The translations under genes were made by a program, and so were the position numbers. From Bacteroidota bacterium (GTDB lineage Bacteria; Bacteroidota; Bacteroidia; Sphingobacteriales; Sphingobacteriaceae), in assembly GCA_013286565.1 (NCBI GenBank), contig JABDFM010000008.1, positions 446 through 64,445 of the forward strand: a stretch of DNA of 64,000 bases. Reading direction: 5' to 3'. The notes under the pieces are model-generated. The model was not told the origin of the DNA, made no database searches, and saw only the letters and a program-made list of their open reading frames with translations. Position 1 is the first letter of the stretch; each line of letters begins with the position of its first letter. Below are positions 1 through 8,611 of this stretch, piece after piece.

Positions 1-830
1 TGTACCAGGATACCATTGCGGCTACTTTGAGCAACTATAATTTCCGCCGGATGACAGTAACGACTGACCGGTTGAACAGTGCGACGCTTGATAAAGCTTA
101 TAGTTTTTATAAAGACAGGTTTGCTGATGCCAGTGGGTTCACATTTGTGTTGGTGGGCAATTTCGATGCGGATAAGATAAAGCCTTTGCTTGAAAAATAT
201 TTGGGCGGTCTGCCGTCTACAAACCGTAACGAAACCTATAAAAATTTAGGGATAACCCCTCCAGCCGGGCAGATTACCAAAACTGTTTATAAGGGTATCG
301 GTGACAAAAGCAGCGTGCAGTTAGTATTCAGCGGTAACTATGATTATAACGAGGATAATAATTTGCAGGTAGATGCATTGAATGAGATATTGAATATCAA
401 GTTGATAGAGCGTCTGCGCGAGAAAGAAAGCGGGGTGTACGCGCCTGGTGTAAGGGCAAACTATACCAAATTACCATCCGGAAGATACAGCATCAATGTT
501 TATTTTGGCTGCGCACCTGTTAATGTAGATAAGCTGATCGCTGCTACCATAGAAGAAATAAATAAGATCAAACAAAACGGTCCGGAAGCAGTGGATATCC
601 AAAAATTTATTGCCGAGGAAACCAGGGCTACAGAAGTACAGTTAAAAGAAAACTCTTTTTGGGAAGGAAACTTAACCGCTTCCTCTCAAAACCAGGGAGA
701 TCCTGATGCAATCCTGCATCATATTCATGATCTGAATAAGCTAAGTGTACAAAGCATTAAGGATGCTGCCAACAAATATTTGAATGAAGCTAATTATATC
801 AAGCTGATCTTATTGCCTGAAAAGAAATAA
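1..830 (+). CDS. M16 family zinc peptidase, C-terminal part (5' end outside window)
   Basis: The frame is open from base 3 with no start, so the gene enters from the left and only its last 275 codons are here. The segment LVGNFDADKIKPLLEKYL, the later RLREKESGVYAPGV and the closing helical region ending KLILLPEKK are typical of the C-terminal, non-catalytic half of bacterial M16 (pitrilysin/PqqL-like) peptidases. These form clam-shell chambers that degrade peptides, usually in the periplasm. The zinc motif HxxEH must lie upstream of the window. A good hairpin terminator follows. Family assignment is fairly sure; substrate is unknown. Confidence 0.88.
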   Translation, partial: YQDTIAATLSNYNFRRMTVTTDRLNSATLDKAYSFYKDRFADASGFTFVLVGNFDADKIKPLLEKYLGGLPSTNRNETYKNLGITPPAGQITKTVYKGIGDKSSVQLVFSGNYDYNEDNNLQVDALNEILNIKLIERLREKESGVYAPGVRANYTKLPSGRYSINVYFGCAPVNVDKLIAATIEEINKIKQNGPEAVDIQKFIAEETRATEVQLKENSFWEGNLTASSQNQGDPDAILHHIHDLNKLSVQSIKDAANKYLNEANYIKLILLPEKK

Positions 831-855
831 GACAGATTTAAATAGCCTTTTAAAG

Positions 856-886
856 TCCTGCTGATTTATTTCGGCAGGATTTTTTT
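856..886 (+). terminator. Rho-independent terminator of the M16 peptidase gene
   Basis: TCCTGCTGA pairs with TCGGCAGGA (9 bp including one G-T pair) around a 6-base loop and is followed directly by seven T residues. It lies 26 bases after the stop codon. Confidence 0.8.
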
Positions 887-1045
887 ATGATACTATTTGA
901 TAGATTTGAGTAATCCATGGTTTTGGCGCAAGTATGACGGGTTGGAAATCGGGTATAGGCTACTCTGACTTACATTATCGGCAAAGAGCTTATTGGTCTT
1001 GTCCCAACTTTTATAGTTACCATAATAAAATCAAAAAATAATACA

Positions 1046-1228
1046 ATGAATATAACATATGTAATCTGGGGGGCAGTTATGATCTGCGTCGGTATCTTTA
1101 TAGTTATCTTTCAAATCAAATGGTTTAAAAAGGGGTTGAAAGATCCATATGGATGGGAAGGGCGATTTTTGCTGGGTGGTTTTTTTCTTATCTTGGGTGG
1201 TATAATCATAATAGTGCAAAATTGGTAG
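1046..1228 (+). CDS. Small two-helix membrane protein, unknown function
   Basis: The 60-residue product has two hydrophobic segments, about residues 4-23 and 41-57, joined by a basic, tryptophan-containing loop (IKWFKKGLKDPYGWEGR). That is the form of a small inner-membrane protein. No known domain is recognised. It stands alone between two hairpins and has no clear Shine-Dalgarno sequence, which is normal in this phylum. The hydrophobic pattern and isolated position argue for a real gene, but it could be spurious. Confidence 0.55.
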   Translation: MNITYVIWGAVMICVGIFIVIFQIKWFKKGLKDPYGWEGRFLLGGFFLILGGIIIIVQNW

Positions 1229-1259
1229 TGTTACAAAAGTGTTAGTGAGATAGTAAACC

Positions 1260-1290
1260 AAGCCCAGCCATAGTGTTGGGCTTACTTTTT
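1260..1290 (+). terminator. Hairpin terminator after the small membrane protein
   Basis: AAGCCCA (1260-1266) pairs with TGGGCTT (1277-1283) and ACTTTTTAT follows. It also overlaps the end of the gene remnant on the minus strand. Confidence 0.55.
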
Positions 1291-1443
1291 ATAAGCCATC
1301 CTTGTTTTAGCGTGTTGTATTAAGCCATCAATGGAATAGAGGATATGGGTTCCATCTTCTTCGGGGAGTTGCTGGATGGTAATACTTGCCTGATCTAAAG
1401 TTAAGTTAACGTAAAGACTTTTTATGATAAGATATGCAACTAA
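1282..1443 (-). pseudogene. Start-less open fragment, probable gene remnant
   Basis: On the minus strand an open stretch of 53 codons ends in TAA (1282-1284). Its C-terminal half reads like ordinary protein (QLPEEDGTHILYSIDGLIQ, then a basic tail ending MAYKK). No ATG, GTG or TTG start exists before the in-frame stop at 1444-1446. It may be the 3' end of a gene lost by deletion. I cannot name the family, and chance is possible. Confidence 0.3.
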
Positions 1444-1470
1444 TTATCAATTTTAATTGTATGTTGAATT

Positions 1471-4098
1471 GTGATCACAACAGGGCAGCAAATCATCCGG
1501 CAATGGTATAAGCAAAAGAACTGGCAGCAGTTCCCCTTCCAACAGGAAATGGAAGAGGCATATCTTGGCGGTAACTCAGGCTTGTTAAATGCCCCTACTG
1601 GCAGCGGAAAAACCTTTGCGCTGTTTTTACCTTTCCTGGCTGATTATATCAATAAAAACCCGGCAACCTGGTCGACCCAAAAAAATAATGGGCTGATGAT
1701 GCTTTGGATAACGCCATTACGCGCGCTGACCAACGACATTAAAAAAGCCATGCAGGAGGTATGCGATGATATTGGCCTACCCTGGAAAATAGCTACCCGC
1801 ACCGGTGACACACCTGCCGCCGAAAAACAAGCCCTAAAGAAAAAACTGCCCGAAGTACTACTCACCACCCCCGAAAGTCTGCACCTGATGCTGGCCCAAA
1901 AAGAATATCCACAAATATTTAAAAGCTTACAGGTAGTAGTAATTGATGAATGGCACGAATTATTAGGCACAAAACGCGGCGTGCAGGTGGAGTTGGGCCT
2001 TTCACGCCTCAAGGCTCTCGCTTCAGTAGGCAGTTTGCAGTTTGCAGTTGGCAGTGAGCAGTTGGCAAAAAGTAGCAAAAGTCCATTGATAACAGAAAAG
2101 AGCAGCAAACTGAAAACTGAAAACTGCCAACTCAAAATATGGGGTATCAGCGCAACCATCGGTAATTTGGAACAGGCGGCGGATGTATTATTAGGCAATG
2201 ATTTCCCGGCTGATAGGATAAAAATGGTGCGTGCTTTTGTGGATAAGAAATTGGTGATCAAATCCGTCATCCCCGAAAATATAGAGAGTTATTCATGGGC
2301 GGGGCATATTGGTGTAAAGCTATTGCCGCAGGTGATGAAAATTGTGGCGAAAAGTAAAACCACGCTGATATTCACCAATACCCGTTCGCAGGCCGAAATA
2401 TGGTACCACGCTATACTGGATAATTACCCCGAATACGCCGGGATCATGGCCATGCACCATGGTTCCCTCGATAACGAATTGCGCAATTGGGTGGAGCAGG
2501 CGCTGCATGCCGAGGCTTTAAAAGTTGTGGTATGCACTTCGAGCCTCGACCTGGGGGTGGATTTCCGCCCCGTGGATACCGTTATACAAGTGGGCAGTCC
2601 TAAAGGTGTTGCCCGGTTTATGCAGCGCGCAGGTCGCAGCGGGCATGCACCGGGCGCGGTATCAAGGGCCTGGTTTGTGCCCACCCACTCCTTGGAGCTG
2701 TTAGAAGGGGCTGCATTAAAAGAGGGTATAAAGAAAGGCATTTTTGAAAGCCGCGACCCTTTGTTGCTTACCATGGATGTATTGATCCAGTATATGGTTA
2801 CGCTGGCGGTTTCGGATAGTTTCAGGGCCGACGAGCTATATCGGGAAGTAAAAACAACCTATGCGTTTACAGACCTCACACGAAATGAATTTAACGAACT
2901 GCTTGATTTTGTCACCCACGGCGGTAATGTGCTGGCCCAGTATGATGAATTTTTAAAAGTGGAAGTCGAAAACGGGCTTTACAAAGTGAATAACCGTCGG
3001 GTGGCCATGCGACACCGTTTAAGTATTGGCACCATTACCAGCGATGTAAGCATACGGGTTAAATGGCTGAGCGGGAAAAGCCTGGGAACCATTGAGGAGT
3101 CCTTCATTTCAAAATTAAACCCCGGAGATAATTTCTGGTTCGCCGGACAAAGCCTGGAGTTTATCCGGATAAAGGAAATGTCGGCCTATGTAAAAAAGTC
3201 GACCAAAAAAAAGGGGCTCATTCCCAGCTGGATGGGCGGTAGGATGCCTTTGTCGTCACAACTTGCGGCTGTGTTCAGGGATAAACTGGATGAGGTGGCA
3301 CACGGCATTGAAGTTGATGAGGAAGTGATCGCGCTAAAGCCGCTATTTAAGCTCCAGGCCGAACTTTCACACCTGCCCGAAAGCCACGAGTTTTTGATCG
3401 AGTCGTTCAAATCCAAAGAAGGGCATCATCTTATATTTTATCCGTTTGAGGGTCGACTGGTACATGAGGGGATGGCATCGCTGCTTGCCTACCGCATTTC
3501 TAAAATAAAAAATGCCTCATTCTCTATAGCGATGAACGATTATGGCTTTGAGTTACTGACTGATGAGGATATCCCAATAGAGCAGGCCTTAGAGGATGCC
3601 AGTTTTTTCAGCATCGATAATCTGCTGGATGATATTTTGCATAGCCTTAACGCCAATGAAATGGCCCGGCGCCGTTTTCGCGATATCGCCCATATCGGTG
3701 GATTGGTGTTTACAGGGTATCCGGGGCAACCGGTTAAAGGTAGGCATCTGCAGGCATCTACCTCGCTGCTATTTGATGTTTTTAGTGAGTATGAGCCCAA
3801 TAACCTGTTGGTGAGACAGGCCTATAACGAGGCCTTAGCTTTTCAGCTGGAAGAATTTAGACTTCGTATGGCGTTGCAGCGCATCATCAAACAAAGCATT
3901 GTTCTTAAACAAATAGAACGCCCTACCCCGTTTGCCTTTCCCATTATGATTGACAGCCTGGGCCGTGAAAGATTAACCACCGAAACCCTGGAAGAGCGCG
4001 TAGCAAGAATGACACGGCCCTATAACCTTGATAATCTTGATCAATCAGAAAACGGAGAAACTATGAAGAAAGGGGTCAACCGGAAGAGGGATTTTTGA
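1471..4098 (+). CDS. Ligase-associated DExH-box DNA helicase, Lhr-like
   Basis: An 875-residue superfamily 2 helicase of the Lhr type, often encoded beside an ATP-dependent DNA ligase and a nuclease and thought to act in DNA repair; those partners are not in this window. Motifs in order: Walker A APTGSGKT (about 41-48), DEWH (about 159-162), SAT in GISATIG (about 227), and QRAGRSGH (about 385-392), followed by the Lhr winged-helix and C-terminal domains. The start is GTG: an in-frame stop just upstream rules out an earlier one. Residues of about 186-222, between motifs II and III, are encoded by a palindromic intergenic repeat present at three other places in the window, so the protein carries an extra low-complexity loop of about 35 residues. 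Confidence 0.93.
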   Translation: MITTGQQIIRQWYKQKNWQQFPFQQEMEEAYLGGNSGLLNAPTGSGKTFALFLPFLADYINKNPATWSTQKNNGLMMLWITPLRALTNDIKKAMQEVCDDIGLPWKIATRTGDTPAAEKQALKKKLPEVLLTTPESLHLMLAQKEYPQIFKSLQVVVIDEWHELLGTKRGVQVELGLSRLKALASVGSLQFAVGSEQLAKSSKSPLITEKSSKLKTENCQLKIWGISATIGNLEQAADVLLGNDFPADRIKMVRAFVDKKLVIKSVIPENIESYSWAGHIGVKLLPQVMKIVAKSKTTLIFTNTRSQAEIWYHAILDNYPEYAGIMAMHHGSLDNELRNWVEQALHAEALKVVVCTSSLDLGVDFRPVDTVIQVGSPKGVARFMQRAGRSGHAPGAVSRAWFVPTHSLELLEGAALKEGIKKGIFESRDPLLLTMDVLIQYMVTLAVSDSFRADELYREVKTTYAFTDLTRNEFNELLDFVTHGGNVLAQYDEFLKVEVENGLYKVNNRRVAMRHRLSIGTITSDVSIRVKWLSGKSLGTIEESFISKLNPGDNFWFAGQSLEFIRIKEMSAYVKKSTKKKGLIPSWMGGRMPLSSQLAAVFRDKLDEVAHGIEVDEEVIALKPLFKLQAELSHLPESHEFLIESFKSKEGHHLIFYPFEGRLVHEGMASLLAYRISKIKNASFSIAMNDYGFELLTDEDIPIEQALEDASFFSIDNLLDDILHSLNANEMARRRFRDIAHIGGLVFTGYPGQPVKGRHLQASTSLLFDVFSEYEPNNLLVRQAYNEALAFQLEEFRLRMALQRIIKQSIVLKQIERPTPFAFPIMIDSLGRERLTTETLEERVARMTRPYNLDNLDQSENGETMKKGVNRKRDF
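2028..2136. repeat. Palindromic repeat (CAGTTTGCAGTTGGCAG family), copy inside the helicase gene
   Basis: The left arm has repeated CAGTTTGCAGTTGGCAGT units and the right arm the complement (AAACTGAAAACTGCCAACT). The other copies, at 24895-25010, 29500-29615 and 55593-55667, are intergenic. Here it keeps the frame open. Confidence 0.85.
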
Positions 4099-4331
4099 TC
4101 AAAACAATCCCTTGGATCAAATATCCATAGAAAGCATTATAATTTCTCTCCTATTACTAATGCTTAAAAAATCAAGCAATAGACAACATTAATGTAAACC
4201 AAAAAGAAAGTTTGCAAACTGGAAGGAAAATTCAGACGCGGGGGTAGTCAGAAATAAGGACGAAAAACCAATAGCCATTACATTAGGTATGCAAAGCTTG
4301 ACTCTAAAACTGATTTAGAGAGCAGCCCGGA
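4099..4331. other. Intergenic stretch without recognised gene
   Basis: AT-rich. The only structure seen is a 7-bp hairpin, CTCTAAA/TTTAGAG, at 4302-4320, which could end the transcript of the small minus-strand gene beside it but lacks a T run. Confidence 0.4.
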
Positions 4332-4430
4332 TTAATCAAACAGCTTTTTACCCCTGATAATTACCGTTGCGATAATTAATACGATTGGTAAAACTGTAAT
4401 GATTACTCCTACTAATGTGAATGTGTTCAT
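4332..4430 (-). CDS. 32-residue single-pass membrane peptide
   Basis: ATG at 4428-4430 and TAA at 4332-4334 enclose 32 codons. The product starts MNTFTLVGVIITVLP, continues as one unbroken hydrophobic helix and ends in a basic tail, IRGKKLFD. This is the plan of small single-helix membrane proteins that assist larger complexes, with N-terminus out and positive charges inside. It is followed by a small hairpin. No homologue is recognised, and it is too short for most gene callers. The clean hydrophobic-then-basic pattern makes chance unlikely but not excluded. Confidence 0.5.
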   Translation of the reverse strand: MNTFTLVGVIITVLPIVLIIATVIIRGKKLFD

Positions 4431-4814
4431 AACTGGGTCGTGTTTTTAAATGGTATTATATTAAAATGAATAATATTGCAAAAATCATGCCGTATAATAT
4501 CAGTCTTTCAGCATAATTTATAGACGCTTTTTATCTCATTTGGTTTAAAATGATATTTTCAAACGGGTATTATATTCTACAACAATGGGGCAATAACAAT
4601 TTTATTGGGTAATTATTTGCCCATTCAAGTAGTTGTATTTCAGTTAAATATATAAACGACTTAAAGTATTTAAATTTACAGTTTGTCCTTAAAAAATATT
4701 CGTTAAATGAAATAAAATATATAAATTATTATATAATTTTCGTTAGAATTAAGTAAGGTTTTGGAGTATTTACCGACTAAGAATTATAGAATAAATATAA
4801 AAAAAAATAAGATA
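4431..4814. other. AT-rich upstream region of msrB
   Basis: Very AT-rich, with no open frame of note. It must contain the promoters of the small minus-strand gene and of msrB; I could not fix a convincing TTTG/TAnnTTTG pair. Confidence 0.4.
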
Positions 4815-5333
4815 ATGCAAATGAAAACGAAAAAATTTAATGTGGCCTTGTTCACGTTACTAATAGTAACATTAAGCGCCTGCAGCCAAACCCCGTCAAA
4901 CACTAAAATTGTTGCCGGAAGTTCAGAAGATACAAAAACCTTTCCAGAAGCTAAACCTAATGCTTATTGGAAAAAAATGTTGTCGCCAGAGGCTTACGAT
5001 ATTATGGTAAACAAGGGTACGGAGGCCCCTTTTAATAACCCTTACTGGAACAAACACGAAAAAGGGATGTATGTAAGCACTGCTACAGGCAAACCTTTAT
5101 TTAACTCCGATGCCAAATTTGAGTCGGGTACGGGATGGCCAAGTTTCTTTCAGCCTATTGATCCTAAGGCGATCATGATCGTAAAGGACTATTCATTTGG
5201 CATGGAGCGCGACGAAGTAGTAGAGCGCAGCACCGGCCTGCACCTGGGGCACGTGTTTGACGACGGGCCCGCACCCACAGGCTTGCGCTATTGCCTGGAT
5301 TCGTACGCCTTAAAGTTTATTAAGGCCAAGTAA
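4815..5333 (+). CDS. msrB: Peptide-methionine (R)-S-oxide reductase MsrB, lipoprotein form
   Basis: Reduces the R epimer of methionine sulfoxide in proteins. The 172-residue product has a signal peptide ending in a lipobox (VTLSAC, Cys about 23), so it should be anchored in the cell envelope. The MsrB core is clear: SGTGWPSF, then HLGHVFDDGPAPTGLRYC with the catalytic cysteine in the RYC motif. The residue pair where many MsrB proteins carry the first CxxC of a structural zinc site is STAT here (MYVSTATGKPLF), and no second CxxC is seen, so this is a zinc-free form. An upstream TTG would add 18 unlikely residues; the ATG giving MQMKTKK fits the signal peptide. Confidence 0.92.
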   Translation: MQMKTKKFNVALFTLLIVTLSACSQTPSNTKIVAGSSEDTKTFPEAKPNAYWKKMLSPEAYDIMVNKGTEAPFNNPYWNKHEKGMYVSTATGKPLFNSDAKFESGTGWPSFFQPIDPKAIMIVKDYSFGMERDEVVERSTGLHLGHVFDDGPAPTGLRYCLDSYALKFIKAK

Positions 5334-5354
5334 AACAAATGCTGGATATTTAAT

Positions 5355-5396
5355 GTGATCTACGAAAATCATAATCATGTTATTTTCGTAGATCAC
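5355..5396. repeat. Perfect inverted repeat, 15-bp stem
   Basis: GTGATCTACGAAAAT (5355-5369) and its exact complement (5382-5396) enclose 12 bases. It lies between msrB and the next transcription unit. No T run follows, so it may be a terminator for msrB or a repeat copy. Confidence 0.7.
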
Positions 5397-5399
5397 CTG

Positions 5400-5551
5400 A
5401 TGAGTAAAAACCGCAAAGGCTTAAATTTATCTGGCTGATACTATTAGTAGCTTTAGGCAGCATTGCCAGTTGTGTTTTTGTGTTGATACAACTTTTCAGG
5501 CTCAAACCCGGCGAAGGGTTAAAGGAACTCTTTAGTAAACAAAATGGATAA
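5400..5551 (+). pseudogene. Small single-helix membrane protein, frame broken in an A5 run
   Basis: ATG at 5400 starts MSKN and then hits a stop. In the next frame, bases 5408-5551 are open for 47 codons encoding one membrane helix (FIWLILLVALGSIASCVF) and a charged tail ending LKELFSKQNG. One additional A in the A5 run at 5406-5410 would join them into a 50-residue protein starting MSKKPQRLKF. Its TAA overlaps the ATG of the DUF1295 gene (ATGGATAA), the arrangement of translationally coupled genes. Either a sequencing error, a decayed gene, or a frame used by slippage. Confidence 0.5.
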
Positions 5552-6338
5552 CAATTCTCTATTAACTTTAGTGATTTACAGCATTATCGCCTGTTGTGTG
5601 ATCATGCTTTTTGTGTGGCTATGGTCGTACAAGATAAAAAATGCCGGGGTGGTTGATATTTTTTGGTCGTACAATTTCCCGGTCATTGCGATTATTTTAT
5701 ACCTGTTTGCACCGGGATTTGAAATGCGCAAAATGTTGTTATGTGGCATGGTCATACTTGCCGGTTTGCGCCTGGGTACCCACCTGGCCATCAGGATCTT
5801 TAAACACCTGCATGAGGAAGAACCCCGATACAAACAAATACGCCAGGAATGGGGTAAAAATGCCGAGAAAAAAATGTTCGGTTTTTTCCAGGTGCAGGCC
5901 TTATCCAATGTTTTATTAGCTGTTCCTTTTTTCATCAGCGCTATCAATACCGATCCTCAAATATCCCCCATGGAATATGCCGGGGTATTTTTATGGGCGA
6001 TAAGCGTTATATGCGAGGCTATTGCCGATCAGCAACTGGCAAACTTTAAGAAAGACCCGGCCAATAAAGGCAAGGTCTGCGATACCGGCTTATGGCGCTA
6101 TTCCCGCCACCCCAATTACTTTTTTGAGTGGCTGATGTGGGTATCCTACTTTATTTTCGCTCTGGCATCGCCTTATGGGTATATCGCCATCATCAGCCCG
6201 GCTATTATTTTATACCTGCTATTGAAAGTTACCGGAATACCTATGACAGAACAGCAATCATTAAAAACAAAAGGCGAAGCTTTTAAACGCTACCAGGAAA
6301 GCACCAGCGTGTTTGTGCCCTGGTTTAAAAAACGTTAA
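5544..6338 (+). CDS. DUF1295 family membrane protein (steroid 5-alpha-reductase-like)
   Basis: A 264-residue polytopic membrane protein with about six helices. The C-terminal RHPNYFFEWLMW, followed by a hydrophobic stretch and IPMTEQQ, is the signature shared by DUF1295 proteins and steroid 5-alpha-reductase/isoprenylcysteine methyltransferase folds. Family members are suspected to reduce or methylate lipids; the reaction here is not known. It opens the lipid cluster running to about 14.7 kb, and its start overlaps the end of a broken small membrane gene. Confidence 0.85.
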   Translation: MDNNSLLTLVIYSIIACCVIMLFVWLWSYKIKNAGVVDIFWSYNFPVIAIILYLFAPGFEMRKMLLCGMVILAGLRLGTHLAIRIFKHLHEEEPRYKQIRQEWGKNAEKKMFGFFQVQALSNVLLAVPFFISAINTDPQISPMEYAGVFLWAISVICEAIADQQLANFKKDPANKGKVCDTGLWRYSRHPNYFFEWLMWVSYFIFALASPYGYIAIISPAIILYLLLKVTGIPMTEQQSLKTKGEAFKRYQESTSVFVPWFKKR

Positions 6339-6448
6339 GTATTATAGGTTTTTGTGTGATTTTCAGCAATTTTATACCTTACATCAATCCGAACAGCAAG
6401 CAATAACGTAACCTTTAAAATTAAAAGCTATACGTATAACCTTATTCC

Positions 6449-7483
6449 ATGTGGTACGATAAACTGATTGAACAAAATAAAGTCCCTGATCTTCTGCTTC
6501 GCAAGGGCATCCGTAATTTATTAAAGCAACGTTTAAATGATGAGAATAAAGGCGGAGTTGAGGCACAGCAGGCGCATTTGATGTCGCTTATCGCCCAATT
6601 GAAAGCATCCCCCATCGCGGTAAACACAGCCGATGCCAACCAACAGCATTATGAAGTGCCGACCACGTTTTATCAATACTGCCTCGGTAAAAATCTCAAA
6701 TACTCAAGCGGCTACTGGAAAACCGGTGTTACTGATATTGATACTTCGGAAGATGATATGCTGGAGCTTACCTGCCAGCGGGCAGACCTGCAAAACGGAC
6801 AGCAAGTGTTAGAGCTGGGTTGCGGGTGGGGTTCATTATCGTTATACATGGCGGCCAAATTCCCGAAAAGCACCTTTAAAGTGGTTTCCAATTCGCGTAC
6901 TCAAAAAATATTTATTGATGATACGGCTAAAGAACGCGGGATAAAAAACCTGGTTGTAATTACCGCTGATATAAACACATTTAGCATTGAGGAGCAGTTT
7001 GACCGTATTGTATCGGTTGAGATGTTTGAGCACATGCGTAATTATCAGCTGCTGATGCAAAAAACGGCCTCGTTTTTAAAACCCGATGGAAAAGTATTCA
7101 TCCATATCTTTACTCATAAGGAATATGCGTATTTGTTCGAGGTGAAAGATGATACCGACTGGATGAGCAAATATTTCTTCACCGGCGGCATTATGCCAAG
7201 CGATGACCTGCTGTTTTATTTTAACGATCATTTAACCGTTGAAGATCACTGGCATGTAAGCGGAACCCATTACGCCAAAACATCAGAAGCCTGGCTTAAA
7301 AACATGGATGCGCACAAGGCAGGGATCATGCCGCTGTTTGAGGCAACTTATGGTAAAGACCAGGCGTTAAAGTGGTGGGTTTACTGGCGCATATTTTATA
7401 TGGCCTGCGCCGAATTGTGGAAATACAATAACGGCAACGAATGGATAGTAAGCCATTATTTATTTCATAAAACAACAGCATGA
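6449..7483 (+). CDS. SAM-dependent methyltransferase, CFA-synthase-like
   Basis: 344 residues. Class I methyltransferase fold with the SAM-binding motif VLELGCGWGSLSLYMA (about 119-134) and the acidic segment VSVEMFEHMRNY used by cyclopropane-fatty-acid synthase relatives. It lacks the N-terminal domain of true CFA synthase and resembles the shorter coclaurine N-methyltransferase-like group, so methyl transfer to an unsaturated acyl chain or a small amine are both possible. Its last codons overlap the next gene by 4 bases (ATGA), indicating co-translation with the hydrolase. Family certain, substrate unknown. Confidence 0.85.
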   Translation: MWYDKLIEQNKVPDLLLRKGIRNLLKQRLNDENKGGVEAQQAHLMSLIAQLKASPIAVNTADANQQHYEVPTTFYQYCLGKNLKYSSGYWKTGVTDIDTSEDDMLELTCQRADLQNGQQVLELGCGWGSLSLYMAAKFPKSTFKVVSNSRTQKIFIDDTAKERGIKNLVVITADINTFSIEEQFDRIVSVEMFEHMRNYQLLMQKTASFLKPDGKVFIHIFTHKEYAYLFEVKDDTDWMSKYFFTGGIMPSDDLLFYFNDHLTVEDHWHVSGTHYAKTSEAWLKNMDAHKAGIMPLFEATYGKDQALKWWVYWRIFYMACAELWKYNNGNEWIVSHYLFHKTTA

Positions 7484-8610
7484 TCAGGTTAATCATCATC
7501 ATTCTTTTATTTCTGCTTTCGTTATTGGCCATACTTAAGGCACAAGCTTATTTTTTATGGCTAATGGCCATAGCGGTGGCTGAGTACCCGATGATATTTG
7601 TAATAAGCACCATGGTGATGCTGGCTACAGGGGTATGGGTTACAAAATACAAAGTTACGGGAAGTGTAATTGGTGTTATCGCTTTGCTTTTATTCCTATC
7701 ACCTATTATCAGGTCGTACATAATTTCCAGGAGCCTGAGGAAAGAAATTGCGGTGGCTTTTGACCCGAGCGAAGAAACAATGGTTGATACCAAGCCATTC
7801 GGTTTTGAGAAATTGTTTAAGCTATCCTATTCAGATACAATTCACAGCCGTGTATTAACCTATACCACTTACAAAGACACCTCATTAACCATGGATTTTT
7901 TCCCGGCTTATCAAACGGGTAACAGGCCTTGTGTTATCGTGGTTCACGGTGGTTCATGGAGCAGCGGCGACAGTAAGCAGCTACCCGACCTGAACAGCTA
8001 TATGGCAAAAGCAGGCTACAATGTTGCCGCGATCAACTATCGGCTTGCCCCAAAACATCAGACCCCTGCCCCGGTTGAGGATATTAAAAACGCATTGGCT
8101 TATTTACGTAAACACGCTGCCGAGCTGCACATCGACACCAATAAGTTTGTGTTGCTGGGGCGTTCGGCGGGGGCGCAGATCGTTTTGCTGGCTGCTTATA
8201 CCTTGCATGATAAGGGCCTTAAAGGCGTGATTGATTTTTATGGCCCTGCAGATATGGTTTGGGGGTATTCTGTCCCCTCAAACCCATTGGTGATGGATAG
8301 CCGCAAGGTAATGGGCGATTACATAGGCGGCACTTATGCACAGGTACCCGTAAAATATGCGGCATGTTCACCTATTGAGTTTGTTGATTCAACATCCGTC
8401 CCCACTTTAATCATCCATGGCACCAATGATGTACTGGTTTCGGTTGAGCATAGCAGGCGGTTGAATGCCAAATTAAATGAAAATAACATCAAGCATTTCT
8501 GGCTCAAACTGCCCTGGGCAACGCACGGATTTGATTATAACCTGAACGGGCCGGGCGGGCAACTATCCACCTACGCCGTTGAACAATTTCTAAGTACGGT
8601 AACTCATTAA
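7480..8610 (+). CDS. Alpha/beta hydrolase (esterase/lipase, HSL-like) with N-terminal membrane helices
   Basis: 376 residues. About three hydrophobic helices in the first 80 residues anchor it in the membrane. The hydrolase domain has the oxyanion motif VVHGGSWSSGD, the nucleophile elbow GRSAG, an acid in IIHGTNDVLV and the catalytic His in ATHGFDY. It starts inside the end of the methyltransferase gene and ends one base before the FAD oxidoreductase, so the three are one operon. A role in releasing or transferring acyl chains for modification is inference from context. Confidence 0.87.
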   Translation: MIRLIIIILLFLLSLLAILKAQAYFLWLMAIAVAEYPMIFVISTMVMLATGVWVTKYKVTGSVIGVIALLLFLSPIIRSYIISRSLRKEIAVAFDPSEETMVDTKPFGFEKLFKLSYSDTIHSRVLTYTTYKDTSLTMDFFPAYQTGNRPCVIVVHGGSWSSGDSKQLPDLNSYMAKAGYNVAAINYRLAPKHQTPAPVEDIKNALAYLRKHAAELHIDTNKFVLLGRSAGAQIVLLAAYTLHDKGLKGVIDFYGPADMVWGYSVPSNPLVMDSRKVMGDYIGGTYAQVPVKYAACSPIEFVDSTSVPTLIIHGTNDVLVSVEHSRRLNAKLNENNIKHFWLKLPWATHGFDYNLNGPGGQLSTYAVEQFLSTVTH

Positions 8611-8611
8611 T

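Noticed and set aside
1644-2270. 208-codon minus-strand frame inside the helicase gene
   Set aside because: Antisense to the Walker A/DEWH region of the helicase, with shadow composition.
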